Positions 11,610-24,059 of a stretch of 64,000 bases of DNA are shown here, in pieces. The position numbers and the translations under genes were made by a program. The stretch spans positions 30,615,323-30,679,322 of the forward strand of contig NC_083602.1 in NCBI RefSeq assembly GCF_029168945.1, given 5' to 3'. The notes beneath the pieces were generated by a model. That model saw nothing but the letters and a program-made list of their open reading frames with translations. It had not been told where the DNA came from and did not search any database. Position 1 is the stretch's first letter. Each line of letters starts with the position of its first letter. The DNA is from Cannabis sativa. Its lineage: Eukaryota; Streptophyta; Magnoliopsida; Rosales; Cannabaceae.

Positions 11610-13275
11610 TCATGTAGAAACTTTTCTAATCAGAGTAGACTTGGCCTTCTTGGCGTCCCTTTCGGAAGGTGGAGGAGAAGTCTTAGCTTTGGAGTCACGG
11701 ACGCATCCTTCCAAGGGGTCTGAGGCGTTGGTTCCTGCCAAGACCTCCTGGACAGTTCCCTCAACGGATGGTGTCGGTGAAGCCTCCAATAGTGGCAACA
11801 AGAGTTTTGTCTCCCCCAATGGGAGCTTGGGAGCCATAAGCATTTATGCTTACCTTCACAGGAGGAGGAACCTCCCAGATGTTCAAAGAGGAAGAAGTAG
11901 ACAGAGGCCTCAGTTTGCGGGACGTGTGAGCCCTGACCTTGCTTTTCCCTTTTCCATTGGAGCCCTCTGCCTTGGCTAGGCCCTTCATGACCTTCTCGCT
12001 TAAAGACTTCAAAATCTTTGCTTCAGGGGTATATGCAAACACAACAACCAGATGATTATCAATCCAACCCTAAACAACAAAATCAAAAGCACAATTAGCA
12101 TACAACAACACATTCTAAGAAGTGTGCTTGTGGCTGCAACCATTCAGTGAACAACTATAAGGTTCTCTACGAGCAAAAAGGGCCATGTTCTCCCAGCCTA
12201 TGAAGTTGCCATATTCTCTGATGACTGGGAAGGACATGGTTACAAAAGGATCCACCCTAATGGTATTTCGAGACAACTCTAGATAGTTAGGACTCCTAAT
12301 GATCTCATCTACCTTATCTATGAAATCACTCATGGGGTACTTAGTGTGGTCTAAATTTAAGAAGTATTTGTCAAATCCCCCTTGATCCATCAAGATATGT
12401 GGTACAAAGTACACGGAAGGGTATGTTACCTCTTCTAGAAGTGCTGGATCCCGGGGCACCCTCATCCGGGTATGTTGCATCATACCTCTCCTAGATCCCC
12501 TCAACCTCTATCAAAAGGTTTGGGTGACGGAGCATCCAACTAGCTTCCAGGAGCTTTTCCTCCTTAGTGGCCTTTGTAATGATTTTGGCCAAGTCATGAG
12601 CTATCACCTCCTTGGCCTCTTTTGAAGCCTAACCTGGACCCATGTTTTTGACACTGTCAATTCTCTAAAAGTTTACAATGAGTCAATTCTCGCGGAGTAG
12701 CTGTGTGGTGACCAAACCATCGAACTTTAACCAGGCTTTGGTGAAGGACATATACTAGACTTCCTTTTTTGCCAGTTCCTCGGTCTCAGCACTCCGTATA
12801 GGATCAAAATAGCAAGTTTAAAAGTTTTTATGTAGGATTTGGAAGATGAGTTGGAGAGTAGGTACCCTCTCCACTGGAAAACTAATGGAGAAGAACCAAT
12901 GCTCTCTAAGGTTGGGGGAACATTTGGTGAAGTGAGTGAGGTAGTAAACGTCAGAGTACCCCTCAAGTTTGTAGATTCCCAACTTCTTACAGTTGGTTCT
13001 CATGAGTTGAGGCTTCACTCCTTAGAAGAAAAAATCTCCTCTGGAGAGGGAACCTCAAACTTATGAATCTTACAAAAAATGTACCATCCTGCTATGAGCT
13101 TATAAGCCAATGATATCAGTTGATATGGAGCAATGCCAATGTGTGTAATAAACTCTGCAAAATAAGCTCTTAAAGGGAGGTGTGCTCCGCTTGAGATATG
13201 GGACCAGCTCCAAGTACTGAACCCATCCATGCTCGTGGATGCTAACTCCTTCATGATAACCAACCTATGACACAT
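11610..13275 (-). pseudogene. 'Putative gypsy type transposon' protein (Transposase_28-like), broken
   Basis: Pieces of one minus-strand protein are spread over several frames. The N-terminal piece (13275-13015) carries HLPLRAYFAEFITHIGIAP, then QLISLAYKLIAGWYIFCKIH, the hallmark of the plant family Pfam calls putative gypsy type transposon (PF04195). The next frame (13018-12727) continues with YYLTHFTKCSPNLREHWF. Other pieces lie at 12504-12115 (DPALLEEVTYPSVYFVPHIL) and 12042-11610 (Lys/Ser-rich). Stops and frame changes between pieces make it nonfunctional. The 5' end is cut at 13316 by a Gypsy LTR. A related copy lies at 20995-21669. Confidence 0.65.
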
Positions 13276-13315
13276 TACTCTAGGTATGTTGAGTAATCTG
13301 GCTTCAGTCGCATAC

Positions 13316-14254
13316 TGTTAATACCAAAATTTTGGCTAATGATGAGAAGTTGACACGTGTACCAAGGCAGAAATACAAACAAGCTAATACCGTGCATTAT
13401 TAAATGCACATTAAATAAGTCACCTCGGGAATTACAGTTAATAGAAATATTCGAACTCGCTACCATATAAGCAATAGCAAGATGTGAGTAATAACTATTA
13501 ATAGGTGAGATTGGCGAGACAACAAGTCCATCTCGAGATAAACAGAATACACAATGAAAGTTGTTTAGAACGAGTAAACAAAGAGCTTGCAGCTTATTGA
13601 TTAACATACTCGTGAGTAAGAGCTTACAGCTAATTCATCCACATACTTGTGAGTATGTTCAAAGAATGACAACGATATTTGTTCACCTTGCTTTTTATGC
13701 ATTGAAGTAACCGCGTCAGTAATACCTTCCAAATGGCAAAAGAGAATCGCGAGAAGCATTGTATCTCTACACTTAGCATTTTTCCTACAAAGACGATAAA
13801 GAAAGATAACATGTACTCAACAAGAATCATATAATACAGTCAGCATAACCGTCAATGGATAAAAACAAAGAGCAATTGAATAATTATTTAATATTATCCC
13901 ATATGCACAAAAATGAAATGTGGGGAATATCCACGTTTCATGAGCAATTATGGATGAATAGATCCCAAGGAAATAACTGTCACCCTATGAAACTATAAAT
14001 AGGGACAAAATCTAGGGTAAAAAGGGATGACCAATCTAGAGAAAAAGCATGATGTTATTATTACTGATATCATTGTATTCTGTATTCAAATATTATTATC
14101 CTTAATAAGATAGACTCGTGGACTATGAACATTTAACTTAAGACCATGTTAAAAACTTGCTTTTATTTATTTATTGTTTGCTATATGATTAATTCTGTAG
14201 TTAATTTATTACAAAAAGGTTGATATTTTTAGCTAGCAAAAATCTACGTTAATA
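13316..14254 (+). mobile_element. 5' LTR of Tat-like Ty3/Gypsy element
   Basis: The sequence starts TGTTAATACCAAAATTTTGG directly after the broken transposon ORF. It contains a TATA-like CTATAAATAGGG near 13993 and runs to about 14254. There a PBS-like TTGGTGCTTTCATT (14257-14270) begins, a common plant Gypsy configuration. The outer end is exact by eye and the inner end is approximate. No matching 3' LTR is seen, so the TSD cannot be checked. Confidence 0.55.
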
Positions 14255-14471
14255 GGTTGGTGCTTTCATTAACAGCATGTGTAGTGAAAACTCAAAAAAA
14301 CACCTTCCTCAAAAATACATCTCAAAATTTGTACTCATGCCAGACGGTACTCAGCGTTATGAAGAGAATCAGCCCAAGGAGACAACTTGTCACCCTGGAA
14401 AGGAACCTTAGAGTTCGTAGAGAACTAACACAATTGGAACTCCCCGTTCTGGAAGGAATGATGGAGATTTC

Positions 14472-14669
14472 TGTTGGAATTTTATTTTACCAGGATCTTA
14501 GATCTACTCACAAGTATGTTGTTTAACACCCTAAATATGAACTTTCTAAAACGATAAATAAACACATATATGTTGGAATTTATTTTACCAGGATCTTAGA
14601 TCTACTCACAAGTATGTTATTTAATACCCTAAATATGAACTTTCTAAAACGATAAATAAACACATATAA
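14472..14669. repeat. 99-bp tandem duplication at the LTR terminus
   Basis: The LTR start TGTTGGAATTT occurs at 14472 and again at 14571, each followed by the same approximately 98 bp. The copies differ by about two substitutions and one T insertion. Because the TSD flanks the outer copy, the duplicated end behaved as the LTR terminus. Confidence 0.88.
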
Positions 14670-16459
14670 AGTTAAGAAAACCTTACATTGATGGCAGTGG
14701 AATAATGTCTCCTTCCACTCAGATCTCCAACCCTTGTATCCTTTCTGTCGCAGAGTATTATCAAGATCTGAGCCCGAATGTCCTTCTCTTTGTGTGTGAT
14801 CCTTCACAGTCTTCCAATTTATGATTGAGGTACCACTTGCTGTGTGTGGGCACTACTCTATCACTGAGGGTTTCGAAATTTAGAAGAAGAAAAGAGAGAG
14901 GGTTGGTTCGGCTATAGAAGAGAGAGGGAAGGCTCAGTTTTTCTGAAGAAAGAATTTTCTGACAGAAAAGGTTATGAAAAACTTGTTATTTGACTGAGCC
15001 ATCACTTTCTATTTATAGGCTACTACTAGGTTTAGGTTAGTAATTATTTGGCATTAAAATAATGAAAATATTAATTGAAAAAAGCTACTTAACTGGCCAG
15101 CCATGGTGTGTAATGGGCTCCACTTGGTTTTTGCAGTTTTCACAATTTTTATTTCTATTTTCTCAAAAACGACAATTTTTCAATTCTAACCATTTAAATG
15201 CCAAAACTAATTACTTAATAACTAAAATAGATTATTAAATAATATTGTCATTTAATTTAATTGTTAATTAGACATATAAAGTCTATTAATTAATAAATAA
15301 ACCTAGAATCTCTTTTCTTTACAATTTCGCCCCTGCTTAGTGAAAATTCACAAATTAGACATAGTCTAACTTTAGAATTATAATTGATTAATCACAAATC
15401 AATTATTGAGTCTTACAAGCAGTATAGTCTCAACTAGAATGGGGACCATGGATCTATATGCTGAGCTTCCAATAAGTGAACCGAATTTACTAAGTAAATT
15501 CCTACTTATTAATTCTTCGTTGAATCCACTCTTAGAACTTAGAATTGCACTCTCAGACTTATATAGAGCATATTATATGTTCCACGATATAGATATGCTA
15601 TCTCATTTAACCATTGTTATAATCTTATTGTGATCAAAGATCCTCTATATAGATGATTTACATCGAGATGGGATAATTTTACCGTTCTCACCCCTCAACG
15701 TATTTTGCCCCTTAAAACACTTAGCTACCTGTAAATGATGTTTAGTGATCTAAGAATTAGTCACTTAAACAAGAGCTCATCCATTTACTTCTATTTAGCT
15801 AAGCTCGAAGGGAATCATCACTTGACTTCTATACACCAGTAGAAGCTATAGATTCCATATTTATGTTCAGCACTCCCACTCAATCATACTATCATGTTCC
15901 CAAAATATACGTATCACCCTGACCTAAAAGTAGGCTTAACTAATAAATCAAAGAACATGAATAGCACTCCTGAGTTGAGCCTAAGTATATAAGGATTTAG
16001 ATTCTTTTAATCTTAAGATCAACTACTGATATTGACTTGGAAAGATATGACGGTAAGTTTATAATATCTTAACTAAGTTGCAATATCGGTCCAGTCCAAT
16101 GTATACTCCATACATTCAAAACTAGTATACTTTACCAATGTCCTGGAAAGAACATAACACTTACTCCAAGTGTAAGTACACATCATCGCTGATTATCACA
16201 TTAGTGTAAATCCAAAACACTGATGAAACAGGGACTTAGTCTTTTGATTCATATAATCACAATCACATTCCACTGTGTTGACAATACTGTAATTGTGAAT
16301 AAACATATGATCTGGACTTAACAGATTTTGTGTGTAAATGTAATAAACATATTAAACCATTAGCATGTAAAATTCATGCGAACATAAATCACTTCAAATT
16401 TCTTATATTGATAACTAATCAGATTGTAAAGATTTTTATTTAGGGCACAAAACCCAACA
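14472..16459 (-). mobile_element. Solo LTR of the Copia-like family, inserted in Gypsy gag
   Basis: A 1,988-bp LTR with TGTTGG...CCAACA ends and a perfect 5-bp target-site duplication, ATTTC, at 14467-14471 and 16460-16464. No internal region is present, so it is a solo LTR left by LTR-LTR recombination. Its sequence order matches the LTR at 4362-6260 (minus-element orientation). The first 99 bp are tandemly duplicated (14472-14570, then 14571 onward). Confidence 0.93.
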
Positions 16460-19400
16460 ATTTCAACCCAACAGGTGAACAGATCTCATAAAGGCAAAGC
16501 AAGGATGCTTATGATTCAACCAGATATGTCCCACTGGTGGAACTAGAAAATAGGCAATTTTGACAACGCGTGACTGAGTCGAATTTGAGGAATACTGAGT
16601 TAGAACGAGAAGCAGTAGTGGCCAGGGCTGCACAAGGAGCGACTCCTCAAACTCAACCTGATCCATCTACAAGGTGACCACAGGGAAGGCCCCGAGGTTC
16701 TAGGACCAAGAGACAAAAAAAAACAATCAAGGGAACCCTAGAAACACTTAAGAAGAACAACCTAACAATATGAGGGATATCCCAATGGATGGAGAAAACC
16801 CACAAAATACTTGAAATACAGGAAATCAAGAGGCTCAACGTCACAATCTAGGAACTTCCCATAGACTTGCAAACTAAGTGAATGAACAACCTGATATATC
16901 GGAGTCATCTCGCATGAATGAAAATGCTAGAAAAATGCGACCTAGAAACTAAGAAATTTCATGACATGACATGAGAAATTCTAGAAATAAACTAGGGACA
17001 GGTCAACCCCCAAGACATCCGTAAAGTCCTACTCACAATGATAGAGAAAGTGCACACACTTATCAGAGTAGGGGCCATGTGTCAAATCTCTTTCGAAGGA
17101 GGAGGCCGATGCGAGAAGAGTCACATGAGTTTGGTTCAAGTACAGATCAAAGTGAGTTAAGATCAAGAACACGCAAGACAGGTAGGTCAACCAGAGCTCA
17201 TGCCCGTGATAGGCAAACGTGAGACGAAGGTGGATCACAACATTATTATCATACCAAGAAAGTATAAGTAACTCTTGCAATTACCAATCTGAGAGTTACT
17301 CAAGGACAAGATCTTTGAGTAATTATGATCAAAGATATTGCGACCCTGATCTTTGCGAACAATTAAAAAAAGACAACCTAACCTACGCGAGCATTTAAAC
17401 CGTAATGCACTAGATTTACATAATCAACAAAATCAAAATTCTAGCATACAACCCATGGAGCAATAGCCTATGGATCTAATACAATTGTGAGTTATACAAT
17501 TGGAAGATAAGTTCAAGATGTACCAAGATGGAGAATATGGGAAACTATCGGGATATGACTTAGACCAAGAGACAGAACCATTCCATCTTGATATTTTGAA
17601 TTTGCAATTTCCTTAAGGAATCAAAACCCCACATGTCACACAATATGATTGTACGACTGATCCTATAGTGCACTTGAATAACTTTAATTCCATAATGCAA
17701 GCAAGCAGTATTTCAAATAGCTTGTGATGCATATTATTCCATAACTTCTTGGGAACAATTATTGAAGGATTTCAAAAAGCAATTCCAAGTTGGAAGAGAA
17801 CAGAGACCAGAAGCATCTTTGCTTACAATTGTCAAGCAACAACCAGAAGAATCCCTAAAGGCGTACTTAAGTCATTTTAGCATGACCACAACTAAAGTCA
17901 AAAACTTGAATGATAGCATTCAGTTAATAGCTCTTCAAGCTAGAATTATAATTGACTTGTCAACTACAAGAGGAGAATTATAGGATGACTTGTAAGGTTG
18001 TTCTTTTAGAAACATCAGCGAGTTCAATGAAAGAGCACAAATTTTCATGCAAAAGGAAGAGGCGTGAAATTAAATTAAGTTGTTAAATTCTGGCTTGGGA
18101 GATAAACCCAACACAAGTATCGCAATAGCGAGCATTGTGACCACTAAACCTAGAAATTCAAATCCTACTAGCTCGAATACTAAGAGAAAAGATGAGTCGA
18201 AAGACTCATCAAAAGAGAAAAAGAAATAAAAGAAACACGAGAAATATCTTCCAATATATTTAGTATATACTGAATTGAATGAAACTCCTGAAAATATCTA
18301 TCTCGCCAATGAAAACCAGGTCACATTTCACAGACCCGATCCAATAAGACATGCAAGAAACAAACGAGATCCTAAAAAATAATTCCATTTCCATGGAGAT
18401 ATTGGGCATACCACTGAAGAATGCCATCAGTTGAAAGATGAAATTGAAAATCTTATCTCGCGTGATTATTTGAGACAATATGTGAGGCCACAAGGAAATA
18501 AGCAAAATCTTCCCAATAACCCAAATAATCCAAGGTTACAACTCCCCCTATTGAGGGTGATGATATCCTAGTTATTTCTAGAGCACCACACCTCGCAGGA
18601 AACAAAAATAATGCACAAAAGAGGTATATAAATGAAGTGAAAAATGAGAAATCAGCTTTCACTCCGGAACCACTAAAAATAGCCAAATCTAATGAACCTC
18701 CTATTATCTTTACTGATGAAATTGCAACACATGTACAGTTCCCTCACATAGATCCTCTTGTAATAATAGTGTAGCTCGTTAATAAGATGATAAAGAGGGT
18801 TCTCGTGAATAACAGGAGTTCCATCAATATTCTTTACAAAGAGACCTTAAAAAAGTTGGGCTTTAGGGGAAGCAAAACTAAAACCATGTACGGTTAACTT
18901 ATGTGGATTCACATGCGACAGTGTTGCAAGCTTAGGCACAATTTAACTTCCATTAACTATGGGAGAACCACCATTATCCCCAACTCAAATACAAGAATTT
19001 TTTATTATCAACATCCCTTCTATTTACAACATCTTGATGGGTTGCCCAACCTTAGTAGGAATGGGGGCAATAATCTCAATTAAAAATTTTTTGCTAAAAT
19101 TCCGAACTCATTCTGGAGTAGGTACTATTGAAGGCAGCTACATATTAGCTCACCAGTGTTATAACGTGGAATTGAAAAATAAAAGGGCCAATCAATAGTT
19201 GATGGTGATTTTGACAAAGGAAAATGAGAAAATGATGGCAGATCTGGATCCTAGGTTCCATGATGAAAATAACCAACTCAAGCCAATCGAAGAATTGGAA
19301 AAGGTAAATTTAGATCCAAACAATCCCACTAAATGTGTAAATATTAGGAAAGATTTGGAGGAAGAACTAAAATAGCAACTAATCACCTTTTTGAAGACAA

Positions 19401-20555
19401 AAAAAGATAAGTTTGCTTGGAGCCATTCAGACATGGTCGGAATTAACCCGAATATGATATGCCATCACCTCAACATTAATTCAGCTTATCCTTCAAAACG
19501 TAAAAAATGATGACCTTTAGACCCCAAAAGACAGAATGCACTGAAGAGGTTGACAAACTTTTGACCAATAACTTCATACGAGAAGCATTTCATCCCTTGT
19601 GGATATATAACCCAGTACTGGTACCGAAGCCAAATGGGAAATGGAGAACATGCATAGATTTCTCCAACGTAAATAAAGCTTCCCTAAAGGATTGCTTTCC
19701 AATAATGAGGATTGACCAATTGGTAGATGCAACAGCAGGACATGAACTAATGACTTTCATGGATGCATATTCTGGTTATAACCAGATTAAAATATATGTC
19801 CCAGATCAAGAGCATACAAGCTTCGTTACAAATATGGGATTGTATTGTTATAAAGTCATGTCATTTGAATTGAAGAATGCTGGAGCAACATACCAATGCC
19901 TCGTGAATGGTATGTTCAAAAACCAGATAGGGTGAAACATGGAGATCTATGTCGTTGATATGTTGGTAAATATTGTCATAAGCAAGAACCATACAAAGGA
20001 TCTCGTAGAATGCTTTGCCATACCAAAAAAATATGATATGAAATTGAATCCCAAGAAGTGTTCTTTTAGGGTATCCTCAAGGAAATTCCTTAGTTTCATT
20101 TTGAATGCAAGAGGAATTAAAGCTAACCTCGATAAAATTAATGCATTACTCGAGATGCCTTCCCCAATAAAACCAAAGGAAGTACAATCTTTGACTGGAA
20201 GAATGGGGACACTCAACTGATTCATCTCGAAGTCAATTGATCAATGCCTCCCCTTTTTCAACATCTTACGAGGCAATAAAAAATTCAAGTGGAATGAAGA
20301 GTGCAAAAAGGTGTTCCAAGAGATAAAGAAACATTTTTCTACACCACTAGTTTTGGCCAAACCAATCACGGGAGAGGTATTGTTCATTTATTTGGCTATC
20401 TCAGATGGTTCCATAACTGCAAAACTAATGCGAGAGGAAGGCAGCAACCAGTAACATGTTTACTCTATAAGTAAAAGATTACTGGGGGCAGAATCAAGAT
20501 ACCCACCGCTCGAGAAACTTGCACTTTGCTTGATACATGCATCCATAGACACCAA

Positions 20556-22331
20556 GATTATTACCTCGAGAGGCCTCATCTTCAGCTTCCCCAGGGGTCA
20601 CATTTTTAAGACAATGGTTATGAGCCAAATAATCTCGGTCTTCTTCCTCCTCAGGCACAGGGACTTTCTACTAGTTTGGAAACTTAGGGGTTTTAAAGTT
20701 GTTTATACATTAATCCCTGCCATGAAGGGCACATGCCTTCAAGTTATTCTTAAGCAACAGAAAGTCAGTCGCTCGCAAACCAAAGGGAAGATTGAGAAGA
20801 ATATTGTGTCTTTTCTCGATTCTAGGGTAGGGATGGGTCTCCTAGTGATCGCTGGAAACATAACAAAAGAGCAAAATTAGTTAAGTACAAAAAAAAGAAA
20901 CTCAAAACCAAGAATTTGAGAGGAGTTATTACTTATGTATGATTCAAAACTTAGTTGTGTTGATTTGATATAGACTAGTGGTCCAAAAGAAGTTTTCCTT
21001 AAACTCCTTTTTATTGGGCAACCTCACGTTGATCTTACAATCATTAGTGTGGGTCCTGAGATAGTAAAAGCCTCATGCTCCATGCTTCCTCACAGAATAA
21101 GCTTTGAAAAAGTAGAAATATAAGATTTCCTAGGGCGTTGGACACTCCCACTTCAAAATGTGGTAGAGGGATTTCAAACAGACGAGAATCCTATAAGAAT
21201 TTGGTGCGAGCTGAAATGATACAATACCAAGGTAATTGCAGAATTCTTTGAAATAGTCCCTGAGGGTAAGGACTGCTCTAGCTCTGATGTGCTCAATGCT
21301 CGAAGCATAAATTTTAGAAGGCTCGCTGGTGCTGTAGCCTTCATATTGAGCCAAATGTTCAGGTGGGTAGCAGTTGAACTCTCCTTGGGCAACTGACTGA
21401 ATGCGACATCCTTTCTCGTTGCTAGTGCCACATGATCTCAGAGCATCCCCAATATAAGGGCCTATAGACCTGACCCTGGACTTAATAAGTTCTGCTTGGA
21501 ATGTGATAGAAGGGTTTTGGGGAGTCTTGGATTTGCAAGCTTCTTGAGCCATATTTTCAAAATCCAAGTCACTTGGTGAAAAAGTAACTGTGATCGGTGG
21601 TAAAAATATTGGCCTCGCTAAGGGGATAGTAACTAAACTAGGCGATACAAGCCAAGCATCTTCTCGCAAACAACGACGCTTTCCCTCAATGAATTCTTAC
21701 AAAAATTGTTTATAATGATTACAAGCTTCTTCCTAGTCAGACCTAATGAGATAGTCCCTAATTTTTGCATCCTTTATTTCAAGTGTGGTTTGAGGTTCTT
21801 GGGTTTAGGGCTTAAAAGCTATGATTGGAAATTGAGGATAGTTTATTTCTAAGGGAACTGGGATCGTAAATTCTAGGGTATATGGGAACATGATTACAGA
21901 GAATAATCCCCCAAATCCTAGAAAAACAAAACCCAAAACCTGCAGATCACATAACCATAAAATTTTCTAGCCCTAAATTATTCTCTAAATACACAGTTCA
22001 CTCAAAACAGCAAAATAATGCAAAAAATAATACATGCCAAGAAATGAAGACTCGAAACACAAATGAAACTCTACAAAAGAAAATGTCACTTACTGGGTTG
22101 ATGGAAGATTCTGAGAGTTAAAGAAATTTTCTATGGAAACTTTGATTCCAGTGTAATTGGGTATGGAAAGATTCCACTACTCCAAGGTGGAACTCCTAGT
22201 TTAACTCCATCACTGGAAAAATGGAAGAGAAGATCCAAGACAATTAAACACCTACTATCCGAATGACAAAATGGGCATAGGGGAAGGCGTCCCCTAAAAT
22301 TTCTTGGAGAGGTTCCCTCCATACTCATCAC
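20556..22331 (-). pseudogene. Second 'gypsy type transposon' protein copy (Transposase_28-like)
   Basis: The main open frame is 21669-21130, minus strand. It contains SSIEHIRARAVLTLRDYFKE followed by FCNYLGIVSFQLAPNSYRIL, the same domain as at 13015-13275 but from a different copy. Past a frame change it continues with KHGAWGFYYLRTHTNDCKIN (about 21100-21020) and RLPNKKEFKENFFWTTSLY down to 20950. An acidic stretch, PVPEEEEDRDYLAHNHCLKN, lies near 20650-20590. Upstream (22331-22131) is a short frame of unknown role. Function is not known for this family beyond its association with plant retrotransposons. Confidence 0.55.
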
Positions 22332-23762
22332 TTATAGAACTCTATTTTTCGTAGACAACTCAAAGCAATAGATCGAGAATCTAGGGGAAAGTTATTAGAA
22401 CAAAATCTAGTAGAAGAAATCCAAAAATCAAAGCCATTTGAAGTCCTAATAATGCCAAATTGGTGTGAAGCTAATACACTGGCCTAGTGTTCATTCAAAA
22501 ACTCGTTGTGCCCTGTTCAACCCTAATTCTAGGATCCAGTAATATGCAATCACCTATCAAATACAGATGGCCATACCTAACTATCCACACAAAATTAGCA
22601 CTTCTATGGCACAAAAATTTCCACATAATCGTACCCTAGAAATAAAACTCTACGGGCAACACTTTACCACTCAAACATGCAAGACATCCTAGACCTAGCT
22701 TGAACTAAGCATTTCTATCTTAGATACAAAATAGCAAGTAGTCAACAGAGCGTCGGGATACTTACTTGTTGTATGAGTCGAAAAAGAAAGGTTTTCATGG
22801 AAATCTGCCTAAGAATGATGAACCCATTCGATTACATGATCATAGCCGGCTTGAGCGCCAAAACACTCGTCAGTCTAGGGGTGGAATAGTTTGAGGTCTA
22901 GTGGCTCTGCGTCTAGAAAAGAGGTTGAACAGAGGTTTAGAAAAATTTGAATCAAGCAGTGGAAGACCTCTTGCATTCACTATCGAAGACGACGATGAAA
23001 TGGAAACATTTTTGGAAAACATTAAGTTCTGGCTTAAAATTTGAAAAATGGTATTTTGAGAATCTAAAGTGATGAAAAAAATAAGAAATAGGTTTGGAAA
23101 ATCTATTTATACTTCAACCAAGATCCTTGTTGTTTGAATTAGACGACCCAGATCTCTCCTTCCAAAAAACACACGTTGATCCAATGGATAGAAAGTTGAA
23201 AATATGGCATTTAAAACTCACTGCAGGTGTTAATTTTTTATCATTACACGCCTCAAGTATTGTACGTATTAAAGGATAGATTATTTCAATCGTCATGCCT
23301 TCATAACAGTCAAAAGATGCACCCCCGACATGCATGCGTTGTTAAAAGCTACATTAAAGGTGCTGCATGCGTGCCACGCCAATGGTACTTGCAGTTAATG
23401 ACCCCTTACTCAATGACAGCTTACATGATGCATTTGCGATCCCAATAGTCATCATGTGTCAAAGTCTAATCTCCATGAATTAGATGAAGACTATAAGCTC
23501 CCAGATCTTAAAAACTCTTATAAGCTTGGGGTTAAATGTTATCTATATTTTTTTAGCATGTGACACGTGGCATATAAAGGAAGGGATGAACCTCATAATC
23601 TCGCTAATTAAAGTCTCCCATTACAATCCCATCACGGAGAGGCCTCACAGAACCAGAAGCGAGTCAAGACTGATGGATAAGAGGAAGTCTATTCTGTCTT
23701 ATCCTAAGTTTCTTGGACGTGGAGACATATTGTCTCTCCTAGACTTGAAGTGGTCCAAACAT
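22332..23762. other. Repeat-derived sequence without a recognisable gene
   Basis: Short frames only. A minus-strand Ser/Arg-rich frame at about 23020-22870 could be the N-terminus of the degraded transposon protein just downstream, but I see no domain. No TSD-flanked element was identified in the rest. Confidence 0.4.
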
Positions 23763-24051
23763 CAGGGCCAACCCTAGGCATAGGCATGCTAGGCATGTGC
23801 CTACGGCCCACACTTTTTAGGGGCCCAAAATAAAAAATAAAATTTTTAATTAGGCTTTTATTTAAGTAAAATTAAGTGTATTATAAACAACAAATATTTA
23901 TAGCTTAGTTGGTTGAGGTGTATGAAATATTATACAATGTCATGGGTTTGAATCCCATAACACACGTTTTTTTTACTATTTTTTATATATATTTTTTAGG
24001 GCCTCAAAATTTAATTCATCTTAAGCCCATATATTTTAAGGACTAGCCCTG
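23763..24051. mobile_element. hAT MITE with tRNA-like insert
   Basis: A 289-bp element with ends CAGGGCC and AGCCCTG and a perfect 8-bp target-site duplication, CCAAACAT, at 23755-23762 and 24052-24059. Eight-bp TSDs and CAGGG termini are typical of hAT elements. It has no coding capacity and must have been mobilised in trans. The interior holds tRNA-type A and B boxes (23901-23955). Confidence 0.9.
23899..23974 (+). promoter_or_regulatory. tRNA-like Pol III unit inside the hAT MITE
   Basis: A box TAGCTTAGTTGG (23901-23912) fits TRGCNNAGYNGG fully. B box GGTTTGAATCC (23945-23955) fits GGTTCGANTCC with one mismatch. The B box sits in a perfect T-arm: stem ATGGG/CCCAT and a 7-base loop (23942-23958). 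A run of eight T (23967-23974) follows and could terminate Pol III. There is no full cloverleaf that I can fold by eye, so this is a tRNA-derived relic or SINE-like head, not a functional tRNA. Confidence 0.6.
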
Positions 24052-24059
24052 CCAAACAT

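Larger units (their letters stand above)
14257..20555 (+). pseudogene. Ty3/Gypsy (Tat-like) gag-pol remnant, interrupted by a solo LTR
   Basis: A plus-strand Gypsy polyprotein with many stops. Order: Gag start (14257-14466); a solo LTR insertion (14472-16459); more Gag, with FKKQFQVGREQRPEASLLTI at 17770-17830 and EESLKAYLSHFSM just after; a knuckle-like FHGDIGHTTEECHQLKDEIE near 18390-18450; a protease remnant (VLVNNRSSINILY, where the usual Asp of the DNGSS-type motif is Asn) near 18800; RT at 19507-20220 with VLVPKPNGKWRTCIDF and FMDAYSGYNQIK; and YVVDMLV where YVDDMLV is expected. An RNase H-like start (GAESRYPPLEKLAL) follows and breaks off near 20555. No integrase or 3' LTR. The mutated protease and RT active sites show it is dead. 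Confidence 0.8.

Noticed and set aside
23901..23958. Functional tRNA gene
   Set aside because: A and B boxes are present but no acceptor stem or anticodon arm could be folded. It sits inside a TSD-flanked MITE, so it is called tRNA-like only.
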